DNA of 64,000 bases from Pseudomonas sp. RIT623 (GCF_004519305.1 NZ_SOZA01000028.1:1-64000); one strand, 5' to 3'. Counted from the stretch's first letter, positions 1 through 9,813 are shown. Made by a program: numbers and translations. The notes: generated by a model from the sequence alone, not told the origin.

Positions 1-34
1 GCCCCGCTTGCCCCACCTTGCCTTGGAGTCCGTC

Positions 35-1447
35 ATGACCCGTGCAGCCAATTCGGCACCCCTCATCGAGAAACACACGATCGGCTACGTGCCACCGCAA
101 GACCGCCATGGAAAGGTAAGGGACCTGTTCACCCTGTGGTTCGGCGGCAACATCGCCCCGCTGCCCATCGTCACCGGCGCCCTGGGCGTGCAGTTGTTCC
201 ACCTCAACCTGCTGTGGGGCATCGTCGCCATCCTGGTCGGGCACCTGCTCGGCGGCGTGCTGATGGCCCTGCACTCGGCCCAGGGCCCGCAGATGGGCAT
301 CCCGCAGATGATCCAGAGCCGCGCCCAGTTCGGCTCGCTCGGCGCGCTGCTGGTGGTGGTGATCGCCGGGGTCATGTACATCGGCTTCTTCGCCTCCAAC
401 ATCGTGCTCGCCGGCAAATCGCTGCACGGTGTGGTCGACGCCGTGCCGGTACCGGTGGGCATCATCGTCGGCGCGTTGGGCTCGGGCATCATCGGCATCA
501 TCGGCTACCGCTTCATCCACCTGCTCAACCGTATCGGCACCTGGGTGCTGGGCATCGGCATCGTGGTCGGCTTTGGCTATATCTTCAGCCATGTGCAAAG
601 CGACGACTTCCTCAGCCGCGGCGGCTTCAACCTGGCCGGCTGGCTGGCCACGGTGTCGCTGGCGGCGCTGTGGCAAATCGCCTTCGCCCCCTATGTGTCG
701 GACTACTCGCGCTACCTGCCGGCCGACGTGAAGGTTTCATCGACCTTCTGGACCACCTACCTGGGCTCGGCCCTGGGTTCGAGCCTATCGTTCATCTTCG
801 GCGCGGTCGCGGTGCTGGCGATCCCGGCGGGCATGGACACCATGGACGCGGTCAAGCTCGCCACCGGCAGCCTCGGCCCGCTGATGCTGGTGCTGTTTTT
901 GCTCAGCGTGATCAGCCACAACGCCCTCAACCTGTATGGCGCGGTGCTGTCGATCATTACCCTGGTACAGACCTTCGCCTACCGCTGGATCCCCACCGCC
1001 AAGAGCCGTGCGCTGCTGTCGCTGATCGTTCTGGCGGGCTGCTGCGTGGTGGCGGTGTTCGCCTCGGCGGACTTCATCGGCCACTTCGTCGACATGGTGC
1101 TGGTGCTGTTGGTGGTGCTGGTGCCGTGGACGGCGATCAACCTGATCGACTTCTATGTGATCCACAAGGGCGACTACGACATCCAGTCGATCTTCAAGGT
1201 CGACGGCGGTATCTACGGCCGCTACAACCCCCAGGCGCTGATCGCCTATGCGGTGGGTATCGCGGTGCAGGTGCCGTTCATGAACACGCCGCTGTATGTT
1301 GGCCAGGTGTCCGAATACATCAACGGTGCCGACCTGTCCTGGCTGGTGGGCCTGGCGGTGACCACGCCGCTGTACTGGTGGCTGGCCAGCCGCGACACTG
1401 CGTACCGTCGTCGCCAGGTGAGTGCGAAGATGGCGCTCGGCGTTTGA
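35..1447 (+). CDS. NCS1-family nucleobase:cation symporter
   Basis: Inner-membrane transporter of the nucleobase:cation symporter-1 family (cytosine, purine or allantoin permeases, CodB type), expected to import a heterocyclic base with a cation. The 470 residues carry about twelve hydrophobic segments along the whole length. The N-terminal segment DLFTLWFGGNIAPLP is typical of the family. I chose the ATG at 35 because GGAG at 25-28 lies six bases before it; an in-frame TTG at 8 would add nine residues without a visible ribosome site. No deaminase or hydantoinase gene lies to the right and the left neighbour is outside the window, so the substrate stays open. The family call is firm by eye, the exact substrate is not. 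Confidence 0.85.
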   Translation: MTRAANSAPLIEKHTIGYVPPQDRHGKVRDLFTLWFGGNIAPLPIVTGALGVQLFHLNLLWGIVAILVGHLLGGVLMALHSAQGPQMGIPQMIQSRAQFGSLGALLVVVIAGVMYIGFFASNIVLAGKSLHGVVDAVPVPVGIIVGALGSGIIGIIGYRFIHLLNRIGTWVLGIGIVVGFGYIFSHVQSDDFLSRGGFNLAGWLATVSLAALWQIAFAPYVSDYSRYLPADVKVSSTFWTTYLGSALGSSLSFIFGAVAVLAIPAGMDTMDAVKLATGSLGPLMLVLFLLSVISHNALNLYGAVLSIITLVQTFAYRWIPTAKSRALLSLIVLAGCCVVAVFASADFIGHFVDMVLVLLVVLVPWTAINLIDFYVIHKGDYDIQSIFKVDGGIYGRYNPQALIAYAVGIAVQVPFMNTPLYVGQVSEYINGADLSWLVGLAVTTPLYWWLASRDTAYRRRQVSAKMALGV

Positions 1448-1458
1448 TTGGATGTTCA

Positions 1459-1484
1459 ATGAGACCCGCCATGGCGGGTCTCAT
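1459..1484 (+). terminator. hairpin after the permease gene
   Basis: Perfect 12-bp inverted repeat (1459-1470 with 1473-1484) starting 11 bases after the permease stop. There is no U-tract behind it, so it may be a weak terminator or an RNA-stabilising hairpin. Confidence 0.5.
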
Positions 1485-1560
1485 GCTGTCAATTCTGCAA
1501 GAGGCATTATGCGGCAGTTTCGCACAGGGCTGATTGAAGCTCAGACCCTCGGTGCTCACC

Positions 1561-1673
1561 CCGGTATCGCGCCTGGCCCACCAGCCTTGGACCATTGATG
1601 CACCAGGCCCCTGGTGGAAATCCCCAGACCTTTGCGCAGGTTTCATGTCCACCCAGGTTCAGGAACTTATCGA
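1561..1673 (-). pseudogene. relic copy of an effector segment
   Basis: These 113 bases align without gaps to 2450-2562, inside the PAAR effector gene just before its hydrophobic C-terminal part; about four fifths of the bases agree by eye. Read on the minus strand the relic still resembles the LNLGGHE segment of the effector, but it has no start, no toxin part and no open frame of useful length. It lies directly behind the immunity gene, the usual place for displaced effector C-terminal modules in polymorphic toxin loci. Seen: the repeat. Inferred: that it is the remnant of an older effector module. About 110 bases on its left (to the permease hairpin) hold nothing I recognise. Confidence 0.7.
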
Positions 1674-1687
1674 CCTTCATCACACAA

Positions 1688-2086
1688 TTATGATCGGGTA
1701 AGCTTCGTGAAGCAGATCAGCAAGAACAGGATTGCAAAGCCCGAGAGCAAGCAGTAGCTGCTGATTTTCATCAGCCAGCTCAAGTAGCCAGGAAAGTCCT
1801 TAGTGTCCTGAATACTCAACCATCCTTGACGATAACCTAAAGACGGCCATATCAGGCCTAAAGTCATGGCACTCACAATCACCATGCGTGATTTCTGACT
1901 GAGGGTCCCCCAAATCATAATTTCATCGCGAAGGCCACTACTGCGCCGAAAGGCCCGGCACATGACGTCGAAGTGACTTGAACCTGCGATGTAGGTATTG
2001 ATCAGCCCCCCTGTGATGATTAACAGAAAAGGTAGGGAAATCAGTATGAGCCTCATGCTGGCGGGCCACCCGCTCAAGTCAACCAT
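1688..2086 (-). CDS. candidate membrane immunity protein of the PAAR effector
   Basis: Small hydrophobic protein of 132 residues with three clear membrane segments (about residues 11-31, 67-86 and 105-125). I place the start at 2086: its ATG overlaps the effector stop codon by eight bases (ATGGTTGA), an arrangement that couples translation of the two genes; the longer reading back to 2206 would run deep inside the effector gene. An effector whose toxin end looks membrane-active followed directly by a small multi-span membrane protein is the pattern of pore-former/immunity pairs such as Tse4-Tsi4 or Ssp6-Sip6. I do not recognise a named family. The role is inferred from position and topology only. 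Confidence 0.65.
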   Translation of the reverse strand: MVDLSGWPASMRLILISLPFLLIITGGLINTYIAGSSHFDVMCRAFRRSSGLRDEIMIWGTLSQKSRMVIVSAMTLGLIWPSLGYRQGWLSIQDTKDFPGYLSWLMKISSYCLLSGFAILFLLICFTKLTRS

Positions 2087-3476
2087 GAATACCCTCGTAA
2101 AGAACCTCGCCCAGCCATTCTCCTCCGGCCACGCCCCCACCACTGCCGGCGAATGAGCCCACTCCAACAGTTGCGATACCACAGATCGCTTTTCCCCAGA
2201 CTCCAAAATTGCAGACAGCCTTTATCGCAACACCACTCGCGGCTCCACCAAAAACACCGCCCACCAAGCCGCCCGCAAAGCCACCTGCCTCTGTAAATCG
2301 AATCTTCTTGCACTCATCTGTTTCACCCGCTTTGCACGCTTCTTGAACTTTAAGATACGACGAGCTTGCCCCAAATCCCACGCCAACGTAGCCACCATAT
2401 TTAAGATAACGGGCCATCTTCGCCACCTCATCCAGGTGCGTCGCATATCCCGGTATCGCCCCCGGCGCTCCGGCCTTGGACCAATGATGAACCAGGCTCC
2501 TGGTGGAAATCCCCAGCCCTTTACGCAAGCTTTCATGCCCCCCTAGGTTCAGGTACTTGCCCACGAATGCACTGCGCAGTTGCGTGTTCAGCTGTTGATA
2601 CAACGCACTGCGCGACGCGAAGAACTGCGGGCTTTTCAGGTGCCCATGCAGACCGAACTCGCGCTGATGCAGCCGCTCAATCCCCTTGAGCGTATCCTCC
2701 ACCTGCCCCAGCCCACGGGCCAGCATGTCTTTACCCACCCCCATGGACTGGCTAGCGCCATTGAGCACGCCCGCAATTTCACCGATGTGCTGCATCATGA
2801 AGTTGGCCTCCTGCTCGTCGAGCACAACCAGTGCTTCCCGCGCCCGCTGCGCCGCAGCCATCAGGTCGGCTTCCTCGCGGGTGCAGGCGTGGTGGTTGTC
2901 GGGGTCACCGAGGACGAAGATTTCACCGGCCTTGAAGCCCTGGTCGAAGGTGGGGTTCAGGCGCTGGATGCGTGCAATAGGCAGTGTGCTGTCCTGCGCC
3001 AACAACTGCGCCAGTACCTGGGGCCCGGACATGCTGCGGGGAACGATATGAAAACCGGGTTCCAACCCGGCTTGCGCAGACGCGATGGCGCCAGGCATCT
3101 GTGCGTTGGCTGGGGCATGGAGAGTGCGGGCGCCGGAGGCCGTCGCCGCATTCGTCTGCCTGCCATGCAGGGGATGACTGGACGGCGCCACTCCATCCAA
3201 GGGAGCAACCACCCTGTTACTGCCGTTCGGGCAGCCACAGGCAACCAGTGAACCATCCATCGCCAGTGGCTGACCGTCGGAAATCCACCCGAGGTAGCCC
3301 TCTACAACGACGCCAGGCTGGCAGCAGAGCGGACATTCGGTAGTCGAGTCCCCGACCCGCAGGACCTTTCGCCCATCACAGATGTAACCCTCACCGCTGG
3401 CAATGCAGATTGCACCCGTGGTGGTGACATCGCCATCTACTGCCTGGCCTTTCCCGTCAAGACTGACGCGATACAT
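2079..3476 (-). CDS. PAAR-LysM effector with glycine-zipper C-terminus (probable T6SS toxin)
   Basis: 465-residue protein likely delivered by a type VI secretion system. Residues about 1-85 form a PAAR domain (paired motifs such as VTTTGAIC, GDSTTECPLC, MDGSLVACGC) that would cap the VgrG spike. Around 125-175 lies a LysM-like segment (FHIVPRSMSGPQVLAQLLAQ, LNPTF, AGEIFVLGDP). A helical middle part follows, then from about 365 a glycine-rich hydrophobic end (GGFAGGLVGGVFGG, VGVGSFAGSGGGVAGG) like a glycine zipper, suggesting a membrane-inserting or pore-forming toxin. The start is the ATG at 3476, with AGGA about eight bases upstream; the frame is open further back to 3569 but lacks a better site. 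No vgrG, hcp or chaperone gene is adjacent, so it is an orphan effector. The toxin activity is inferred, not shown. Confidence 0.75.
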   Translation of the reverse strand: MYRVSLDGKGQAVDGDVTTTGAICIASGEGYICDGRKVLRVGDSTTECPLCCQPGVVVEGYLGWISDGQPLAMDGSLVACGCPNGSNRVVAPLDGVAPSSHPLHGRQTNAATASGARTLHAPANAQMPGAIASAQAGLEPGFHIVPRSMSGPQVLAQLLAQDSTLPIARIQRLNPTFDQGFKAGEIFVLGDPDNHHACTREEADLMAAAQRAREALVVLDEQEANFMMQHIGEIAGVLNGASQSMGVGKDMLARGLGQVEDTLKGIERLHQREFGLHGHLKSPQFFASRSALYQQLNTQLRSAFVGKYLNLGGHESLRKGLGISTRSLVHHWSKAGAPGAIPGYATHLDEVAKMARYLKYGGYVGVGFGASSSYLKVQEACKAGETDECKKIRFTEAGGFAGGLVGGVFGGAASGVAIKAVCNFGVWGKAICGIATVGVGSFAGSGGGVAGGEWLGEVLYEGIHG

Positions 3477-3601
3477 AAGCAGGTTCCTTTTGCCCTGAAA
3501 GCTCAAGAACCTAACAAATGAAGTTCGCCCTGTTATCCGAGAAAAAGTGAAAGAGACCTTTCCTACCATACCTAGAGAAAAGTCTTAAAACCAACCCTGT
3601 A

Positions 3602-3643
3602 ACCAGCCTGTTCAGGCGTGCAGCCGAACCTGAGCGGGCTGGT
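3602..3643 (-). terminator. hairpin after the acyl-CoA dehydrogenase gene
   Basis: Near-perfect 15-bp inverted repeat (3602-3616 with 3629-3643, two mismatches) just beyond the stop of the minus-strand acyl-CoA dehydrogenase gene, with a short T-rich stretch further on the minus strand. The rest of 3477-3654 shows no gene. Confidence 0.5.
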
Positions 3644-3654
3644 CACAATGCACT

Positions 3655-4884
<1,230 letters not shown>

Positions 4885-4974
4885 CGGGGCTACCTTCAGT
4901 CAATGAAGAACATGGGCTGAGCCTAGAACAGTCACCCTTCATCCACCTAGCCTATTTTCTACGTGTATAAACAT

Positions 4975-4991
4975 TCATAACCGATATATGA
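4975..4991. promoter_or_regulatory. possible LysR-type operator
   Basis: Imperfect dyad TCATA-N7-TATGA, with the T-N11-A layout of LysR-type sites, in the 139-base gap between the divergent acyl-CoA dehydrogenase and LysR genes. Position fits; binding is only inferred. Confidence 0.35.
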
Positions 4992-5023
4992 TCGACCGAT
5001 AACTCCAACAAAGAGCGGCGCCC

Positions 5024-5950
5024 ATGAACCTCAGCAAGGTCGATCTCAACCTGTTCATCGTCTTCGACGCCATCTACACCGAAGCCAACCTGACCCGCGC
5101 CGGGCAAATCGTCGGCATCACCCAGCCGGCGGTGTCCAACGCCCTGTCGCGACTGCGCGAGACCTTCAACGACCCGCTGTTCGTGCGCACCGCCCAGGGC
5201 ATGGTGCCCACGCCCATGGCACAGAACATCATCGGCCCGGTGCGCAACGCCCTGTCGCTGCTGCGCACCTCGGTGCAGGAGAGCCGCATCTTCAACCCGC
5301 TGCAGGCCAGCAAGACCTTTCGCATCAGCATGACCGACCTCACCGAGGCGGTGATCCTGCCGCCGCTGTTCCAGCGCCTGCGGCGCCTGGCCCCGGCGCT
5401 GGTGATCGAGAGTTTCCTGTGCAAGCGCCGCGAAACCACCAAGGAACTGGCCGCCGGGCGCCTGGACTTCGCCGTCGACGCGCCGCTCAATACCGACCCG
5501 CAGGTGCGCCACGTCAAGCTGATGCAGGACCACTACGTGTGCGCCATGCGCCCTGGCCATCCGCTGGCCGAGAGCAAGCTGACCCTGGACAGCTACCTTG
5601 GCATGACCCACATCCATATTTCCAGCCGCCGCAACGGCCTGGGCTACGTCGACCTGGCCCTGGGCAAGATGGGCGTGCAGCGCCGCGTGGCGCTGCGCTC
5701 GCAGCACTACCTGATGGCCTCGCAGGTGTTGCAGCAGACCGACATGGTGATGACCGTGCCCGAGCGCTTCGCCCGCCGCCACCAGTTGCGCCACCAGCCG
5801 TTGCCGGTGGAGATCCCGGCCCTGGAAACCCACCTGTACTGGCACGAAAGCACCGACCAGGACCCCGCCAACCGCTGGATGCGCGAGCAGATCATCGAGT
5901 TGTGCGAGCGGGTGGTGGCCCAGGACCAACAGGCGCTGGAAAGCGCCTGA
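5024..5950 (+). CDS. LysR-family transcriptional regulator
   Basis: 308-residue LysR-type regulator. The N-terminal winged helix-turn-helix reads LNLFIVFDAIYTEANLTRAG followed by QPAVSNALSRLRETFND (about residues 8-53); residues from about 90 form the periplasmic-binding-protein-like effector domain. The N-terminus LSKVDLNLFIVFDAI is of the NodD/LeuO-like branch rather than the common LysR branch. It is divergent from the acyl-CoA dehydrogenase gene and shares a 139-base promoter region with it, so that gene is the likely target. The inducer is unknown, though an acyl-CoA or fatty acid would be a reasonable guess from the neighbour. Confidence 0.9.
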   Translation: MNLSKVDLNLFIVFDAIYTEANLTRAGQIVGITQPAVSNALSRLRETFNDPLFVRTAQGMVPTPMAQNIIGPVRNALSLLRTSVQESRIFNPLQASKTFRISMTDLTEAVILPPLFQRLRRLAPALVIESFLCKRRETTKELAAGRLDFAVDAPLNTDPQVRHVKLMQDHYVCAMRPGHPLAESKLTLDSYLGMTHIHISSRRNGLGYVDLALGKMGVQRRVALRSQHYLMASQVLQQTDMVMTVPERFARRHQLRHQPLPVEIPALETHLYWHESTDQDPANRWMREQIIELCERVVAQDQQALESA

Positions 5951-6044
5951 GCCCTGTCGCGCAACTTGCATTGCCCAGCCCTTTCGGTGACCCTTGCGCC
6001 GCCCGCACGCGGGCGCTCCAGACTCACTGCACAAGGAACAGAGC

Positions 6045-7172
6045 ATGGCCACCCGGATCTTGGTGATCGGCGCCTACGGCAATTTTGGCCGAATCATCAG
6101 CCGCCACTTGAATCGCATGGCCGGCGTGCAACTGGTCATCGCCGGGCGCAATGCCAGCCAGCTGCAAGCACTGGCCCAGCAACTCCAGGGTCCTGACGCC
6201 AGCCTGGACGGGCATTGGTGCGGCGATGCCATGGCCGCAGGCTTCGCCGAGGCCCTGCGCGCACAGAGTATCGACTGGGTCATCCATACCGGCGGGCCGT
6301 TCCAGGGCCAGCCGTACAACGTTGCCGAGGCGTGCATCGAGGCAGGCGTGCACTACTGCGATCTCGCCGATTGCCGGCTGTTCGTCAACGGCATCGCACG
6401 CCTGGACGCACGCGCCCGCCAGGCCAAGGTCGCGCTGCTCAGTGGCTGCAGCTCGGTACCCAGCCTGTCGTCGGCGATCCTCGACGAGCAACGCCAGCAG
6501 TTCGGCCGGATCGACACTATCGAACACGGCATTTCCTCGTCGGCGAAAATGCCCGGGCTATCCACCATCGAAGGCGTGCTGGCCTATGCCGGACGACCAA
6601 TCCGTCAATGGCGCGACGGCCGCCCACGGGAGGTGGACGGCTGGCTCGGCCTGCAACTGCGGCACTTGCCGGGGCTGGGCTGGCGCCTGCTGAACAATGT
6701 CGACGTGCCGGACATGGACATCTTCGCCCAGCGCTATGGTGCCCGGAACCTGGCCTTCAAGGCAGGTTCCGGGCTGATGCTCGGCGGCCTGGCCAATGCC
6801 AGCCTGGCATGGCTGGTCAAGTGCGCCCTGGTGCGCGATCCGCTGCCCTGGGCCCGGCGCCTGCATCGTCTGGGCGGTCACTTCGAACGCCTTGGCGACG
6901 GCAAGAGCGCGATGTACCTGGACGTGCGAGGCACCGACCCAGACGGGCAGCCGCTGCGCATGCGCGCCCAGGTCAGCGCCCGCGACGACCTGGGGCCGGA
7001 GATTCCCAGCTGCGCCTCGGTGGCGTTGATGGCCAAGGTGGTGGCGGGCCATGCGCCGGCATCGGGTGCCCGGCCTTGTGTCGGCGAGATCAGTGTCGCC
7101 GAATACCTGGCGGCGATCGACGCGCCGGACAAGATACGCTACAGCGTCAGCTACCAGCGCGGGCGGGGCTAA
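6045..7172 (+). CDS. saccharopine dehydrogenase-like NAD(P)-binding protein
   Basis: 375-residue protein opening with a Rossmann nucleotide-binding motif (ILVIGAYGNFGRIISRHL, about residues 4-21), as in the saccharopine dehydrogenase NAD(P)-binding family. The first half also has GCSSVPSLSSAILDE, typical of that family's catalytic core. I chose the ATG at 6045 because AAGGA at 6033-6037 lies seven bases upstream; the frame extends back to 5994 without a site. Its stop is one base before the ATG of the DUF2269 gene, so the two form an operon. The family includes many oxidoreductases of unknown substrate, so lysine metabolism should not be assumed. Confidence 0.8.
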   Translation: MATRILVIGAYGNFGRIISRHLNRMAGVQLVIAGRNASQLQALAQQLQGPDASLDGHWCGDAMAAGFAEALRAQSIDWVIHTGGPFQGQPYNVAEACIEAGVHYCDLADCRLFVNGIARLDARARQAKVALLSGCSSVPSLSSAILDEQRQQFGRIDTIEHGISSSAKMPGLSTIEGVLAYAGRPIRQWRDGRPREVDGWLGLQLRHLPGLGWRLLNNVDVPDMDIFAQRYGARNLAFKAGSGLMLGGLANASLAWLVKCALVRDPLPWARRLHRLGGHFERLGDGKSAMYLDVRGTDPDGQPLRMRAQVSARDDLGPEIPSCASVALMAKVVAGHAPASGARPCVGEISVAEYLAAIDAPDKIRYSVSYQRGRG

Positions 7173-7173
7173 G

Positions 7174-7653
7174 ATGGACTACCTGTTGCTCAAGTACCTG
7201 CACCTGATTGCCGCGGTGTTCCTGTTTGGCTTCGGCATGGGTTCCTACCTGTACCTGGTCGCCGCGCACCGTGGCAACGATCCCCGGGTGATCGCCGCAG
7301 TGGCGCGCATGGTGGTGCGTTTCGATGCCTGGATCACCACGCCGGCGGGCCTGGTGCAATTGCTCAGTGGCTACGCCATGGTCAGCCTGGCTGGCATGCC
7401 CTGGTCAGCGGACTGGCTGCAAGGCGCGCTGCTGATCTTCTTCAGCGTGGGGGCGCTGTGGCTGCCGGTGCTGCTGTTGCAAAAGCACATGCAGGTTCTG
7501 GCCGAACAAGCCGCCCATGCCAACGCCACGCTAGGGGCGCAGTATCGGCGGCTCTACCGCTGGTGGCTGTGGATGGGCGTTGCCGGGTTCAGCGGCATGT
7601 TCCTCATCGTGCTGGTGATGGTGACCAAGCAAGCACCTTGGCAATGGTTTTGA
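7174..7653 (+). CDS. DUF2269-family integral membrane protein
   Basis: 159 residues with four predicted membrane helices. The N-terminal segment LLLKYLHLIAAVFLFGFGMG, with its conserved YLH, and the short loop WITTPAGLVQLLSGYAM match the DUF2269 family of unknown function. The start ATG follows the stop of the saccharopine-dehydrogenase-like gene after a single base (TAAGATG), so it is translated from the same mRNA. The pairing suggests that the two proteins act together at the inner membrane, but no function is known. Of 7654-7826 downstream I can only say it holds the promoter region of the next gene; no hairpin stands out. Confidence 0.8.
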   Translation: MDYLLLKYLHLIAAVFLFGFGMGSYLYLVAAHRGNDPRVIAAVARMVVRFDAWITTPAGLVQLLSGYAMVSLAGMPWSADWLQGALLIFFSVGALWLPVLLLQKHMQVLAEQAAHANATLGAQYRRLYRWWLWMGVAGFSGMFLIVLVMVTKQAPWQWF

Positions 7654-7826
7654 TGCTCGCCCAGCAATCCCAGAAAAATTTTCCCCATCTAGGCAAACCT
7701 GGAGATTTTTGTTTCGCAAACACCGCGAACCACAGCCACATAGGAAAAACATTCACCTCCACCTCCCGGTAGGATGCTGTGCATGGGCGCCGACTGGCGG
7801 CGTCCCTGCACGGACTCGCCGCGATC

Positions 7827-8981
7827 ATGCCCAGCACCCCGCTCTACTTCGATTACGCCGCCACCACCCCGGTCGATGACCGCGTCATCGCCGCCATGCT
7901 CAGTTGCCTGGGCCGCGACGCCACGTTCGGCAACCCGGCCTCCAGCGGCCATGCCCATGGCCAGGCCGCCCGCGAAGCGGTCGAGCAGGCCCGGGCCCAG
8001 GTCGCCGCGCAGGTTGGCGCCCAGGCCGATGAACTGGTGTGGACCTCCGGCGCCACCGAATCCAACAACCTGGCGCTCAAAGGCATCGCCCAAGGCTGCG
8101 GGCAACCTGGGCACCTGATCACCAGCCAGCTCGAACACAAGGCCGTGCTCGACACCGCCGCCGAACTGGGGCGGCTGGGCTGGGCGGTGACCCGCCTGGC
8201 GCCGGACGACCAGGGCCTGATCCAGCCCGACGCCGTGCGCGCGGCGCTGCGCCCAGACACCCGGCTGGTATCGCTGATGGCGGTGAACAACGAACTGGGC
8301 ACGGTCACCGACTTCGCCCAGGTCGGCGCCCTGGTGCGTGCGCATGGGGCGCTGCTGCATGTGGATGCCGCCCAGGCGGTGGGCAAGGTGCTGATCGACC
8401 TGGGCCAGCAGGCAGTCGACCTGATGTCGTTCTCGGCGCACAAGGTTTATGGCCCCAAGGGCATCGGCGCGTTGTTCGTCGGCCCCCGCGCGCGCCCACT
8501 GATGCGCGCGCAGATGCATGGCGGCGGCCATGAGCGCGGCCTGCGCTCCGGCACCCTGCCCACCCACCAGATCGTCGGCATGGGCAGCGCCTTCGCCCTC
8601 GCAGGCCAGCCGGGCGAAACCGAATACCAACACATTGCGCAACTGGCCAAGCGATTGCGCGACGGTCTGCTGGCCCTGCCCGGGGTGAGCCTCAATGGCT
8701 GTCCGTTGCAGCGTATTCCCCACACCTTGAACCTGTGCATCGACGCCAAGGGTTTCAACAGCCTGGCCCTGGCCGGCGAGCTGGCGTTGTCCAGCACCTC
8801 GGCGTGCAACTCGGCAAGCAACGCGGCCTCGCATGTACTGCTGGCACTGGGCCTGGACGAGCGCCAGGCACGCAACAGCGTGCGCCTGAGCCTGGGGCGC
8901 CATACCCAGGAAGCGGATATCGACACGGCGCTGGCGGTGTTCGCGCGGGTGGTGAATGGGGCGGCGGTGGCGCTCTGGTAG
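7827..8981 (+). CDS. cysteine desulfurase, IscS/NifS-like
   Basis: PLP enzyme of 384 residues that would release sulfur from L-cysteine as an enzyme-bound persulfide. It begins LYFDYAATTPVD; the PLP lysine lies in FSAHKVYGPKG (Lys206) and the catalytic cysteine in SSTSACNSASN (Cys327), almost the same numbering as E. coli IscS (Lys206, Cys328). The start at 7827 gives the normal N-terminus; an ATG at 7779 would add 16 atypical residues. The gene is not in an isc, suf or nif cluster: no scaffold, ferredoxin or chaperone is near. It may serve a special sulfur-transfer pathway or be a spare IscS. Confidence 0.85.
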   Translation: MPSTPLYFDYAATTPVDDRVIAAMLSCLGRDATFGNPASSGHAHGQAAREAVEQARAQVAAQVGAQADELVWTSGATESNNLALKGIAQGCGQPGHLITSQLEHKAVLDTAAELGRLGWAVTRLAPDDQGLIQPDAVRAALRPDTRLVSLMAVNNELGTVTDFAQVGALVRAHGALLHVDAAQAVGKVLIDLGQQAVDLMSFSAHKVYGPKGIGALFVGPRARPLMRAQMHGGGHERGLRSGTLPTHQIVGMGSAFALAGQPGETEYQHIAQLAKRLRDGLLALPGVSLNGCPLQRIPHTLNLCIDAKGFNSLALAGELALSSTSACNSASNAASHVLLALGLDERQARNSVRLSLGRHTQEADIDTALAVFARVVNGAAVALW

Positions 8982-9118
8982 GCACGCCTGGCAGTGGCTT
9001 GAACGGCGGCGTGGGAGCGGCGTCGCTGGCTAGTAAAGCCAGGCGCTGCCAGCCAGGTATTTCAGTTGCAACCCGCTTGTGGCATCGTGCTGCTTTCCTC
9101 GCGCAAAGGATGCGCTGC

Positions 9119-9751
9119 ATGGCACTTCACCTCTGGCTGACTTTCTCCTTCGCCTACCTGCTGACCTCGCTGATCCCCGGCCCCAACGTCCTTCTGACCG
9201 TGCGCAACGCCTTGCGCCATGGCCCGTCAGGGATGGGCATGACGCTGCTGGGCAACCTCACCGCGCAACTGCTGGCGATCAGCGCCGTGGCCATGGGCGT
9301 GGGCGCCCTGCTGGTGTCGTTGCCCACGGCGTTCCTGCTGTTGAAACTGGCCGGCGCGGCCTACCTGATCTACCTCGGCCTACGCCAACTGTTGGCGCCG
9401 GCCAAGCCTGGGCTGGCGCCAGTGCAGGCTGGCCAGGCGCCAGTGCGGGCGCCATGGCGCATCGCCGTGGAGGCTTTCGTGGTGTCGATCAGCAACCCCA
9501 AGACCCTGGTGTTCTTCTGCGCCTTCCTGCCGCAGTTTCTCGAACCGGGGCGGTCGCTGTTCGGCCAGTTCGCGATGATGTACTTGAGTTGCTCGCTGAT
9601 CGTCTGCCTGGTGCATACGTGCTATTGCATCACCGCCCACCGCTTTGGCCAGCGCCTGAAGGCCTCACCTGCCGCGGCGTGGCTCAAGCGGGCCTGTGGT
9701 GCGCTGTTCATCGGGCTGGGCGTGCGCCTGCTACAGGCCCGGGCGGTTTAA
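9119..9751 (+). CDS. LysE/RhtB-family amino-acid exporter
   Basis: 210-residue inner-membrane protein of the LysE/RhtB superfamily, expected to export an amino acid or derivative. It has about six hydrophobic segments and the family signature LIPGPNVLLTVRNALRHG near the N-terminus, plus SNPKTLVFFCAFLPQF in the middle. The ATG at 9119 has AAAGGA eight bases upstream; an in-frame ATG at 9110 sits on that site and is less likely. It follows the cysteine desulfurase gene after 137 bases in which I see no clear promoter or hairpin. Substrate unknown. Confidence 0.85.
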   Translation: MALHLWLTFSFAYLLTSLIPGPNVLLTVRNALRHGPSGMGMTLLGNLTAQLLAISAVAMGVGALLVSLPTAFLLLKLAGAAYLIYLGLRQLLAPAKPGLAPVQAGQAPVRAPWRIAVEAFVVSISNPKTLVFFCAFLPQFLEPGRSLFGQFAMMYLSCSLIVCLVHTCYCITAHRFGQRLKASPAAAWLKRACGALFIGLGVRLLQARAV

Positions 9752-9755
9752 GCCT

Positions 9756-9802
9756 GGCACCCCGGTGTCGCCTTGCTGGCGAACACCGGCAGCGCCGGTG
9801 CC
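9756..9802. repeat. REP-like palindrome between convergent genes
   Basis: Inner imperfect stem CCGGTGTCGCC/GGCGAACACCGG (9762-9789) and an outer GGCACC/GGTGCC pair (9756-9761, 9797-9802). It resembles Pseudomonas REP sequence and could end both converging transcripts. Confidence 0.5.
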
Positions 9803-9813
9803 AACCGCCGCCA

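Noticed and set aside
136..1533. 465-codon frame overlapping the permease gene on the same strand
   Set aside because: Arg/Pro/Gly-rich shadow; the permease frame has all the membrane helices.
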